Below, piece by piece: positions 1 through 6,320 of a DNA stretch of 6,327 nucleotides. The notes beneath the pieces are model-generated. The model searched no databases. It had not been told where the DNA came from and was given only the letters and a program-made list of their open reading frames with translations. The stretch's first letter is position 1. Each line of letters begins with the position of its first letter. Made by a program: the position numbers and the translations under genes. This DNA comes from an uncultured Clostridia bacterium (GTDB lineage: Bacteria; Bacillota; Clostridia; Christensenellales; Borkfalkiaceae): contig CAMWUS010000084.1 of the NCBI GenBank assembly GCA_947177495.1, forward strand, positions 1-6,327, read 5' to 3'.

Positions 1-117
1 GAATAATTGACCGCAAAAATCGTTTCCGTAAGAAGGTAATTTTAAATTGATAATTCGCTGAGAGCGCAACAAGCGTTTTTCAACTTCCGAAGATACTTTT
101 ATGTTCAACCCGTCCAT
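1..117 (-). CDS. Unrecognised protein, N-terminal 39 codons only
   Basis: This is the start of a leftward gene that runs off the left edge of the window. The ATG is at 115-117 and the frame stays open for 39 codons to base 1. It is preceded by a strong GGAGGAG site at 123-129 with a 5-nt spacer, which makes the start convincing although the fragment is short. The visible peptide begins MDGLNIKVSSEVEKRLLRSQ and continues with a hydrophilic stretch holding one Cys (residue 35). It has no signal peptide and no transmembrane segment, so the product is probably cytoplasmic. I do not recognise a family: it does not start like a LacI, GntR or AraC regulator, nor like a permease. It is transcribed away from the sugar operon, so a role in that pathway cannot be inferred. 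The existence of a gene here is fairly sure; its function is unknown. Confidence 0.65.
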   Translation of the reverse strand, partial: MDGLNIKVSSEVEKRLLRSQRIINLKLPSYGNDFCGQLF

Positions 118-122
118 AATTT

Positions 123-129
123 CTCCTCC
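123..129 (-). promoter_or_regulatory. Ribosome binding site of the leftward partial gene
   Basis: Read on the minus strand this is GGAGGAG, five bases before the ATG at 115-117. It is the main support for the truncated gene at the left edge. I could not find a well-matched promoter for that gene: the AT-rich DNA between 130 and 290 contains TTGATA-like hexamers on the minus strand, but none sits 16-18 bp from a good TATAAT match. Confidence 0.7.
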
Positions 130-262
130 AAATAATTACTAGTTATTTTAGGTTAATTTTTAAGATGCGAAAAAATTAGGCTACTTATAATTGGGTTTTA
201 ATAAAGGATCGGAATTATCAATCTATAAGAACGAATTACCTTAAACAGAGCAATTAAATGAG

Positions 263-289
263 AACTATCAATATAAAATTTTGATAGTT
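263..289. repeat. 9-bp inverted repeat, possible operator
   Basis: AACTATCAA (263-271) is followed after 9 bp by its perfect reverse complement TTGATAGTT (281-289). It is not followed by a T-tract on either strand, so it does not look like a terminator. The centre-to-centre spacing of the arms (18 bp) would suit a dimeric DNA-binding protein. A close relative of the half-site, GAATTATCAA, lies at 212-221, and an inverted copy, TTGATAATTC, at 47-56 inside the leftward gene. An operator for a regulator of the leftward gene or of the putative RNA is plausible, but the AT-rich setting makes chance matches easier. Confidence 0.45.
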
Positions 290-370
290 GCATTTCTATA
301 ATGAAATTTTTGAGATTTAAAAAACAATAGAAAAATGTTTAAATATGGACTGTTTACACGAGCGCAGTAA

Positions 371-744
371 AACGGTGTTTTATATCCGATAGGAATCAAA
401 CAAAGTGCGAAAGTAACTGCGGACGAGACTTCGGCACTTACCGTTCTAGACAAGTTGAAGAATAAGAAGCGAGGATTGGGGGCAATTATTTGTATGTGCC
501 CGCAACCTGAAATTCTACGTGAAAATGTACTGCAAATGTGATGTTGTATATTTGCAACAAAAAACAATTTGTGCGTTTTGCTGTCGGCGAGACGACCATT
601 TACATGAAGGGTATCCTACGACGGAAAAGTTCACGTTGTGCCCCATATCAATAAGCATGCAATCATTCAAGCCGATATGTATATCTCCTTGTATTAAAAC
701 CAAAAAAGGATGCAGCAGAGTCTTTTTCGACTCTACTTTTTTTT
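371..744 (+). ncRNA. Candidate structured non-coding RNA, unknown family
   Basis: No frame here is a convincing gene, yet the plus strand folds by hand into successive stems. (1) 371-376 with 440-445 stacks directly on 403-408/434-439, which continues as 409-414/428-432 with one bulge. (2) 472-484 pairs with 497-508, with one bulged A and one G.G mismatch. (3) 517-523/630-636 encloses 525-529/601-605, a hairpin 531-540/547-556 ending in three G.U or A-U pairs, and a small hairpin 583-596. (4) 644-649 pairs with 674-679. It ends in the intrinsic terminator at 714-744, which sets the strand. Bases about 680-700 appear unpaired and contain CTCCTTGT. I checked for hallmarks of tmRNA, SRP RNA, RNase P, 6S and T-box RNAs and saw none. 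The 5' end is a guess, as no good promoter is visible. Single short stems can be chance; the density and nesting are what support the call. Confidence 0.4.
714..744 (+). terminator. Rho-independent terminator upstream of the sugar operon
   Basis: AGAGTC (717-722) pairs with GACTCT (729-734) around a six-base loop. The stem extends by G715-C736 and A714-T737 across one C.A mismatch. A run of eight T residues follows at 737-744. The hairpin plus T-run orientation means it stops rightward transcription, so something to the left is transcribed toward the operon. It lies about 47 bp before the operon promoter and so insulates it from upstream transcription. Confidence 0.7.
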
Positions 745-790
745 GCCCAAAATGAGGAATACGATTTTTTTAAGAAAGTTAAAAAATGTC

Positions 791-819
791 TTGATTTTTC
801 AATGTCGGTGTGTTATAAT
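791..819 (+). promoter_or_regulatory. SigmaA-type promoter of the mutase-phosphorylase operon
   Basis: The -35 box is TTGATT (791-796), the spacer is exactly 17 bp, and the -10 box is a perfect TATAAT (814-819) with an extended -10 TG at 811-812. Transcription should start near 826, giving a leader of only about 20 nt before the ATG at 846. Such a short leader leaves no room for a riboswitch or attenuator. Any regulation is therefore likely to act at this promoter or on translation. I see no clear cre-like catabolite site overlapping it. Confidence 0.85.
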
Positions 820-845
820 TGATTTGACAGCGGAGGTGAATACAC

Positions 846-2246
846 ATGATAGGGTTTGGAACCGGTGGTTTTCGCGGTGTAATCGGCGAAGAATTTACGC
901 GTGAGAACGTGCGGTTGATTGCCGAAGGATTATCACGGATTGCGGAAGAAGACGGCACTACGGGACCGATAGTAGTAGGATACGACAACAGGTTTATTTC
1001 CGACAGAGCCGCGGTTTGGCTTGCGGAAGTATTTGCGGCGCATGGAATCAAGGTTCTTAAATTCGGACGCACGATGCCTACACCCGCAATTATGTTCGCG
1101 GTGAAAGATTTGGGACTCAGTTACGGAGCAATGGTTACGGCAAGTCATAACCCATATTATTTTAACGGCGTGAAATTGTTTTTAAAGGGCGGCGTAGACG
1201 CCGACGCGGCATTTACCGACCGTTTGGAGCGGACGATGAGTACGATCACCGAACCCAAGGTTATGCCGTTTGAACAGGCAAAGAAAGAAGGGCTTATAGA
1301 GCATTTGGATAATCTTGCCAGTTATTTGGGTGTTATCCGCAGTTTTATCAGCCCTCAAATAACGGATAACCGTGTAAAAATTTTATACGATAACTTATGC
1401 GGAGTGGGCGCCGTTGGATTAAGACGGTTAACGGAAGATTACAACATTCGCAAATTTGATATTTTGAATGCAGAGCATGACGCGTTTTTCGGGTTTTCCT
1501 TACCCAATCCTACGGAGGAGATGATGCGTCCGCTTGCCGAAAAAGTTGTACGTGAAGGGTATGATTTCGCTATGGCCACCGATTCGGATGCCGATCGGTT
1601 GGGAATATTAGACGAGCGCGGACATTACATAGACAGCAACGATATTTTGGCGTGTATCTATTATTATCTTACCTTATACCGCGGTATGCGCGGAGACGTC
1701 GTAAAAAATTGTGCAACGTCTTTACTGCTTGATAAACTTGCCGACAAGTTCGGACAAAAATGTCACGAAGTGGACGTCGGGTTTAAAAATGTTTCTCAGA
1801 AAATGGCGGAAACGGACGCTTTGATCGGCGGGGAAAGCTCGGGCGGTCTTACCGTGCGCGGGTACGTACGCGGGAAGGATAGTGTGTTTTCCGCATCGCT
1901 GTTCATGGAAATGGTCATTGTTATGAAAAAACCCGTTTCCGAAATTATACGGGAAGTGCATGCTTTTGCCGATTACGGTATGTGCGGCGGACAAGAGGTT
2001 GTTTCCTTAAAAACTTTAAAACCCGTGAAGGCTTATCTTGCCGAACACACCCCCAAGCTTTCGGTGCCTGTCATCGAAACACAAAGTTATGGGCGTAACT
2101 TTAAATATATTTTGCAGAACGGCTGGGCGCTGTTACGCATGTCCGGTACGGAGCCGGTGCTTCGTATTTTCGCCGAAACGGAAAGCGAGCAAATGACGCA
2201 TGAAGTCATTCACGAGTTAAAGGACAGCGTATTAATGTTTGCGTAA
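846..2246 (+). CDS. Phosphoglucomutase/phosphomannomutase family protein
   Basis: This is a 466-residue cytoplasmic enzyme of the alpha-D-phosphohexomutase superfamily, which interconverts hexose 1-phosphate and 6-phosphate through a phosphoserine. The family landmarks occur in order. The N-terminal GTGGFRG is at 5-11. The phosphoserine loop TASHNP is at 98-103, with Ser100 as the phosphorylated residue. The Mg-binding loop DSDADR is at 246-251 (Asp246, 248, 250). The sugar-binding loop GGESSGG is at 328-334, and the C-terminal phosphate-binding loop RMSGTEP is at 431-437. All key residues are intact. The length fits bacterial PGM/PMM or GlmM-like proteins rather than the longer (about 580-residue) PgcA type. 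The start ATG has GGAGGTGA six bases upstream (832-839). It is the first gene of an operon with a GH94-type phosphorylase, so glucose 1-phosphate to glucose 6-phosphate is the likely physiological step. Mannose or glucosamine phosphates cannot be excluded. Confidence 0.93.
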   Translation: MIGFGTGGFRGVIGEEFTRENVRLIAEGLSRIAEEDGTTGPIVVGYDNRFISDRAAVWLAEVFAAHGIKVLKFGRTMPTPAIMFAVKDLGLSYGAMVTASHNPYYFNGVKLFLKGGVDADAAFTDRLERTMSTITEPKVMPFEQAKKEGLIEHLDNLASYLGVIRSFISPQITDNRVKILYDNLCGVGAVGLRRLTEDYNIRKFDILNAEHDAFFGFSLPNPTEEMMRPLAEKVVREGYDFAMATDSDADRLGILDERGHYIDSNDILACIYYYLTLYRGMRGDVVKNCATSLLLDKLADKFGQKCHEVDVGFKNVSQKMAETDALIGGESSGGLTVRGYVRGKDSVFSASLFMEMVIVMKKPVSEIIREVHAFADYGMCGGQEVVSLKTLKPVKAYLAEHTPKLSVPVIETQSYGRNFKYILQNGWALLRMSGTEPVLRIFAETESEQMTHEVIHELKDSVLMFA

Positions 2247-2284
2247 AAGGGCGCACTACCACACGCAAGATAAGACCGAATGAC

Positions 2285-2291
2285 AAGGAGG
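2285..2291 (+). promoter_or_regulatory. Ribosome binding site deciding between two GTG starts
   Basis: AAGGAGG at 2285-2291 is a near-perfect Shine-Dalgarno sequence. Two GTG codons follow in tandem at 2296 and 2299, giving spacers of 4 and 7 nt. The 7-nt spacing is closer to the usual optimum, so translation may start at 2299, making the protein one residue shorter. No ATG is available nearby in frame. The same bases match an unpaired CTCCTTGT in the RNA candidate upstream. Confidence 0.75.
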
Positions 2292-2295
2292 AACA

Positions 2296-4830
2296 GTGGT
2301 GGATTTCATTTGCGAAATACGCAATTACATAGAACGTATAGAGGCGCTTTTGGCAGATAAAAAGGCGTCTGCGCAGGCAGCATTGCCTGACGGCGGATAC
2401 TTTCTTGACGCCGATACCGTTTTGTGTTTACCTCGTAAAAACGGTGACGCGCGTTATCCTTATGCGGCAGACGGATTTAACCTCTGGGCTCACTCTTCGG
2501 GATATATCAGTATAAACGAAAGTACTTTTTATGTGGTGTTATCGTCCAACGGAGGACAGGAGCCCTATTTGAATTTTTATGCCGGCATGCCGGACGGAAA
2601 GGGTGGTTTTACACCCGTTTCGCTGACAGGCGTTGCGCGGTGCGGACTTGACAGTTGTAAACGCTATACGGTGTTTACGCCGCAAGCGGTTTATTATATC
2701 ACGCGTACGGATGTTGCCGATTTTGCAGTACGTGCATACGTTACGGAAAACAAAACCGTACGATTTTCCGTTGCCGCGCTCGGGAAGGCCGATACGAAAC
2801 TCTATTTATCCTCTTACATAAATTGCTTTTTAATGCACTCCGCGGCTGATTATTGCGAAACGCCTTGGTTCAGAGAATGCAAAACCGTGGAGGACGGTTT
2901 TTCCTTTTACAGTGTGGAGAATATTGACCGCTATACGCGGCTCGACAATTACGGGATTTTAAAACGCTCAGTTTCGGGGCGCGTGAAAGCATTGTATTCC
3001 ACGACTTCCAGGTCGGATTATACAGGCGAAAAAAACAATGCAATGGCAACCGCAATCCCGCTTTTTACGGGGAAGTTTGAACATTGCAAAACCGCAACAA
3101 AATTTACCGATACGGCGATTGCGGGCGATATCATACATATGGAGCTTTCAAAGGGGGAAAGCGTCCGCCTGGACTATTGTTTGGACGTTGCGTTTGACGA
3201 TCAATCAAGGGAGAAATTTTTGCAGGGCACTGCCGATGCAGAGGAATTCGACCGCTATATTTTCAATGCGCGCGAATCCGATGCGGCACGGAAAGTTTCG
3301 CCGTTGCACCTGCAAATGAAATTTTCGGATAGTTTATTGCCTGCTATCAATGCCGACGTGTTTGAAAAATTTGTCGGGTTTGTGGAGCGGCAGGTTGAGT
3401 TTGCGGCGTTGAGTAAAAATTCGGGCGTATCGTTATTGGGCGTACGCGACGTGTTCCAACAGCTCGAAGCGGCGTTGATGTGGACGGGAAAGAAATGTCG
3501 TGCCAAGATTGTAGAGGCGCTTGGGTTTGTGGGCGTAGACGGCTGTCCGCCCAGGCAGTACAGTATTCCGCCGACGCCGGAAACTCCGCCCAAAATGGAT
3601 TTGCGCAGATTTATCGACCAAGGGGTTTGGATTATCGATACGGTTTACCGCTATCTCGCGTACACGGCCGATTATACCATACTAGACGAAATTTGCGGAT
3701 ATTATGATTTGAGTAACGGTGTGCATCTGTGTGAGGAGCGCACCACGGTTTTAGAGCACCTTTTACGTATTTCACGGTTTCTTATTTCGGAGATCGATTG
3801 CAAAACGGATTGCCTGCACGTTCTTTTCGGGGATTGGAACGATGCACTCGACGGCATGGGCATAGGAAGCGGTAATGCGTACGGCACGGGCGTTTCCGTT
3901 ATGGCGACGTTGCAACTGTACCGCAATATGGAAGAAATGTCGGAGATTTTGGCGCATATCGGGAAGAGCAACGAACTCGATACCAAAAGGATACGGGAAC
4001 GGCTTGCAAAAGGACTTGAACGGTTTGCCGTCTTGGACGAAAAGGACGGGAAACGCATTTTACACGGTTGGGGAGACGAACGCAAATATCTTGTGGGCAG
4101 TCCCTGCGACCCCGACGGAAAGGATCGTGTAGGTCTTACTTCGTATTCGTTCTGGGCGATTTCGGGTATGATTGCGCGCGATCGGAGTATGCGCGATGCA
4201 ATTTTAAAGGCATATCAACGTTTGGACAGCAAGTACGGCTTGCGTACGTTCGATCAACCGTTTGCGCCCGGTGCGCCCGGAGTAGGGCGAATCGGGAATT
4301 TGCCCGAAGGGACTGCCGAAAATTGCGCGACGTATGTACACGCTGCGCTGTTTGGAATTTGGTCGATGTTTATTTTGGGTGAGGATAAGCTGGCTTGGGA
4401 ACAGCTTGTAAAAATACTGCCCTTTACGCACGAGCACCTATCCACCACGCAGTTTGTCATGAGCAATTCGTATTCCTATAACGAGGAATTCGGGATGGAC
4501 GGTGAGTCTATGTCCGACTGGTATACGGGTGCGGCAAACGTGCTGATAAAAGTACTTGTGCGGCATGTGTTCGGCGTGGACGCCACGCTTGAAAACGTGT
4601 ACGTAAGGCCCTGCAATGTTATGCCGTTTGGGGCGGCGGAGATTCGGTTGAATGTGCGTGGGTGTTCGGTAAATTTGAAGTATAAAAAGACGGGCAAGGG
4701 GCAACGTGTGTTTACGGTAGACGGAGTAAAGCGCGATGCTGTGCCCGACCCTGTTTCGGGAACGCTTACCGTAACTCTCTCCGCCGACGAACTGAAAGCG
4801 GATTGCATCGTAATTAACGTAGAAGACTGA
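2296..4830 (+). CDS. GH94-type glycoside phosphorylase (cellobiose phosphorylase-like)
   Basis: The 844-residue protein lacks a signal peptide, so it should act in the cytoplasm. The layout is that of GH94: an N-terminal beta-sandwich (about 30-340), helical linker, (alpha/alpha)6 barrel (about 345-750) and a beta-rich C-terminal cap. Recognisable motifs are GVRDVFQQ (382-389), GDWNDALDGMG (512-522, with Asp516 of WND at the general-acid position), PEGTAENCATYVHAA (670-684) and DWYTGAA (741-747, phosphate-binding Thr-Gly). GH94 enzymes cleave beta-glucosides with phosphate, inverting to an alpha-sugar 1-phosphate. The length is close to cellobiose and chitobiose phosphorylases (about 800-820) and much shorter than cyclic beta-glucan synthases or 1,2-beta-oligoglucan phosphorylases. 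Several motifs differ from characterised members (for example ENCATYVH where ENGG is usual), so the substrate is open. It lies 49 bp after the mutase with no terminator between, and shares its promoter. Family assignment is strong; specificity is unknown. Confidence 0.85.
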   Translation: MVDFICEIRNYIERIEALLADKKASAQAALPDGGYFLDADTVLCLPRKNGDARYPYAADGFNLWAHSSGYISINESTFYVVLSSNGGQEPYLNFYAGMPDGKGGFTPVSLTGVARCGLDSCKRYTVFTPQAVYYITRTDVADFAVRAYVTENKTVRFSVAALGKADTKLYLSSYINCFLMHSAADYCETPWFRECKTVEDGFSFYSVENIDRYTRLDNYGILKRSVSGRVKALYSTTSRSDYTGEKNNAMATAIPLFTGKFEHCKTATKFTDTAIAGDIIHMELSKGESVRLDYCLDVAFDDQSREKFLQGTADAEEFDRYIFNARESDAARKVSPLHLQMKFSDSLLPAINADVFEKFVGFVERQVEFAALSKNSGVSLLGVRDVFQQLEAALMWTGKKCRAKIVEALGFVGVDGCPPRQYSIPPTPETPPKMDLRRFIDQGVWIIDTVYRYLAYTADYTILDEICGYYDLSNGVHLCEERTTVLEHLLRISRFLISEIDCKTDCLHVLFGDWNDALDGMGIGSGNAYGTGVSVMATLQLYRNMEEMSEILAHIGKSNELDTKRIRERLAKGLERFAVLDEKDGKRILHGWGDERKYLVGSPCDPDGKDRVGLTSYSFWAISGMIARDRSMRDAILKAYQRLDSKYGLRTFDQPFAPGAPGVGRIGNLPEGTAENCATYVHAALFGIWSMFILGEDKLAWEQLVKILPFTHEHLSTTQFVMSNSYSYNEEFGMDGESMSDWYTGAANVLIKVLVRHVFGVDATLENVYVRPCNVMPFGAAEIRLNVRGCSVNLKYKKTGKGQRVFTVDGVKRDAVPDPVSGTLTVTLSADELKADCIVINVED

Positions 4831-4844
4831 TATTTAAAATAATA

Positions 4845-4880
4845 AAAAAACCGCCGCGAAATAATTCGCAGCGGTTTTTT
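4845..4880. terminator. Bidirectional intrinsic terminator between convergent genes
   Basis: CCGC (4851-4854) pairs with GCGG (4871-4874), and GCGAA (4856-4860) pairs with TTCGC (4865-4869), around an ATAA loop. The stem is flanked by A-runs on the left (4844-4850) and T-runs on the right (4875-4880), so it works as hairpin plus U-tract on both strands. It ends the operon that stops at 4830 and the leftward gene that stops at 4904. The one imperfect position (4855/4870) is C.A in the rightward RNA but G.U in the leftward RNA. Confidence 0.9.
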
Positions 4881-4903
4881 GGGGGGAAATTAAGAAGATT
4901 GTG

Positions 4904-6310
4904 TTATTTATTCCATGACGCCCAGTTACCTTGCACGTAGGTATAAATATCGTTAAAGAAGGTACCGGGTGCGGCGTTTTCCGTTTTGTTTGCCGCAGAG
5001 TTGTAGCGCGCTTCAAGCGGCCATACGCCTACTTTACGCAATTTGCCGAGCGTTGAAGGGGAATAATCGGTAAACAGTACAGTGTTTGGAGAAGTTTGCA
5101 CGTTGATGATACTCTTTTGGAAGGTATCGTATTTGCTGTCGGAAGCGTCAAACGTCTTATTGAATGCGAGTATACCGTTTGCTTGTTCCAGGAAGATATC
5201 GCAGCCCTGATTGCTTGCCATAATGGCGATAAAGTCTTTTGCGAGATCCTGTTTCGTGGAGGAGGCGGGAATAACGATACTCTGATCTTCTCCGACGCAG
5301 TAATAGGTGTTGGGATACTGTGCGGTGGATAAGTGGGGCGTAGGCATCAGCGCCATTTCGAAATCCGTTACCGAAGCATGCTGGCGCATTTCATTATACA
5401 GCCACTGTCCGTTGGGCATCATTGCAGCTTTTCCGCCGATAAAGTCGAGTTGAGCACTCATGTAAGCTTTACCCGTGCAGTCGGGCATGGAATACTCGCT
5501 GTGCGATGCAATCAAATCGTACCACATCGTATAAGCGGTTTTTAAATCGGAATACGCACTGTCGGTGTTGTCCGGATTGAACAATGACGGATCGTCGTAT
5601 TGGAAGAATTTATTCAGCTTTTCTTTTCCCGCAAGCTGTCCCCACCAGGTGAAAAGAGTGTAGTCCCAATAATACGCTTCGCCGCCCGTCCATACAAACG
5701 GTTTTACGTACTCCATTTCGTCCGATCCGGTGATACGTATTTTGGCGTCTACAATTGTTTGACAAAGTGTAACGAGTTCTTCGTAAGTGGTGGGTACTTC
5801 CCAGTTGTTTTCTTCAAACATTTTAACGTTATAGAAGATACCGCCCACGCCCGCAATCCAAGGGGTGCGGTAAGCGTGTTCTTCGCGGTCTTTGCCGGTG
5901 GTGTATACCGAGTTGGCGTAACAGCTCGTAAGCTTATCTTTGATTTTAATTCCGTCCACCTCGCGTTCGTATAAATCGTCGAGGGGAGCCAACTGTCCCT
6001 TTGCGGCATAGCTTTGCCAGTCGATACCTACTGAGATATAAAGATCGTCAATATTGTTATTGCGGTCAATGTTCGTCTTAATCGTTACGGAGGCGTTCTT
6101 GTTATACGTAGGATTTACTTTATAGCCCTCGTGCGTCTGTTCGAATATTTCTATGGTCTTATCCAACCACGTGCTGCCGTACCCGCCGTCATAGCAAATT
6201 ACGTTGAGCGTGTTCGGATCGTTTTTTTCGGCGCAAGCGCAAAAGCAAGACGATATCGCGCATAACCCGATTGCCGCGGTCATAACGCGGGCAAGATGTT
6301 TGAATTTCAT
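4904..6310 (-). CDS. ABC transporter sugar-binding lipoprotein (family 1)
   Basis: The 468-residue protein looks like the extracellular solute-binding component of a CUT1-type (MalE-like) carbohydrate ABC importer, anchored by lipid to the outer face of the membrane. It starts with a basic n-region (K2, K4, R8), a hydrophobic core (9-21) and a Cys cluster (C17, C22, C24, C26). The lipidated residue is C22 (ISSC) or C26 (FCAC). The mature part has the family's features: a first beta-strand with TLNVICYDGG (34-43), PWIAGVGGIFYN (150-161) followed by a MFEENNWEVPTTYEEL helix, and GGKAAMMPNGQW (292-303). An aromatic-rich stretch at 213-223 (YYW, WW) would suit stacking against sugars. The start is set by GGAGGA at 6315-6320. 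It converges on the mutase-phosphorylase operon, and a terminator follows directly, so its permease genes are not downstream. They lie to the right of the window or elsewhere. The ligand is unknown; an oligosaccharide used by the neighbouring phosphorylase is a reasonable guess. Confidence 0.9.
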   Translation of the reverse strand: MKFKHLARVMTAAIGLCAISSCFCACAEKNDPNTLNVICYDGGYGSTWLDKTIEIFEQTHEGYKVNPTYNKNASVTIKTNIDRNNNIDDLYISVGIDWQSYAAKGQLAPLDDLYEREVDGIKIKDKLTSCYANSVYTTGKDREEHAYRTPWIAGVGGIFYNVKMFEENNWEVPTTYEELVTLCQTIVDAKIRITGSDEMEYVKPFVWTGGEAYYWDYTLFTWWGQLAGKEKLNKFFQYDDPSLFNPDNTDSAYSDLKTAYTMWYDLIASHSEYSMPDCTGKAYMSAQLDFIGGKAAMMPNGQWLYNEMRQHASVTDFEMALMPTPHLSTAQYPNTYYCVGEDQSIVIPASSTKQDLAKDFIAIMASNQGCDIFLEQANGILAFNKTFDASDSKYDTFQKSIINVQTSPNTVLFTDYSPSTLGKLRKVGVWPLEARYNSAANKTENAAPGTFFNDIYTYVQGNWASWNK

Positions 6311-6314
6311 ATTT

Positions 6315-6320
6315 TCCTCC
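6315..6320 (-). promoter_or_regulatory. Ribosome binding site of the binding-protein gene
   Basis: Read on the minus strand this is AGGAGGA-like (GGAGGA), four bases before the ATG at 6308-6310. It confirms the start that includes the full lipoprotein signal. The promoter, or the preceding genes of an operon, lies beyond the right edge at 6327. Confidence 0.8.

Larger units (their letters stand above)
118..370. other. AT-rich gene-free spacer, probable control region
   Basis: No reading frame here has a ribosome binding site or a protein-like composition. The stretch is clearly richer in A and T than the flanking genes. It holds the ribosome binding site of the leftward gene, a TATAAT hexamer on the plus strand at 186-191 and another at 297-302, neither with a convincing -35 box. 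It also holds the GAAYTATCAA half-sites described under the repeat at 263-289. It must contain the promoter of the leftward gene and, if the RNA proposed at 371-744 is real, that RNA's promoter too. I could not place either with confidence. Confidence 0.5.

Noticed and set aside
186..191. Perfect TATAAT on the plus strand as a promoter for the RNA candidate
   Set aside because: The hexamer 17 bp upstream (163-168) bears no resemblance to TTGACA, and the site is nearly 200 bp from the first stem.
297..302. Second TATAAT on the plus strand, after the 9-bp inverted repeat
   Set aside because: A TTGATA at 281-286 is only 10 bp upstream, too close for a -35 box, and no other hexamer at 16-18 bp fits. 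It remains possible but unsupported.
268..567. Leftward frame of 99 codons across the spacer
   Set aside because: Its composition is not protein-like, it has no ribosome binding site, and it overlaps the hairpin-rich region. It is best explained as a chance open frame.
421..593. Direct repeat of a GGCGAGAC-like sequence near 421-429 and 586-593 as CRISPR or tandem repeat
   Set aside because: There are only two short imperfect copies with unequal surroundings, and no regular spacing.
591..622. T-box riboswitch (GGGTATCC region before a terminator)
   Set aside because: The conserved T-box core with GGNACCGCG is absent, and the terminator is separated from the operon by an independent promoter.
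515..703. Leftward frame of 62 codons with an AAGGAG sequence near its start
   Set aside because: The AAGGAG lies inside the frame, after its first ATG, and no start codon falls at a suitable distance behind it in this frame. The translated sequence has no family resemblance.
519..755. Cys-rich rightward frame of 78 codons resembling a small zinc-ribbon protein (CKC, CAFCC)
   Set aside because: It has no ribosome binding site, its 3' end runs through the terminator hairpin and T-tract, and the Cys spacing does not form proper paired CxxC knuckles.
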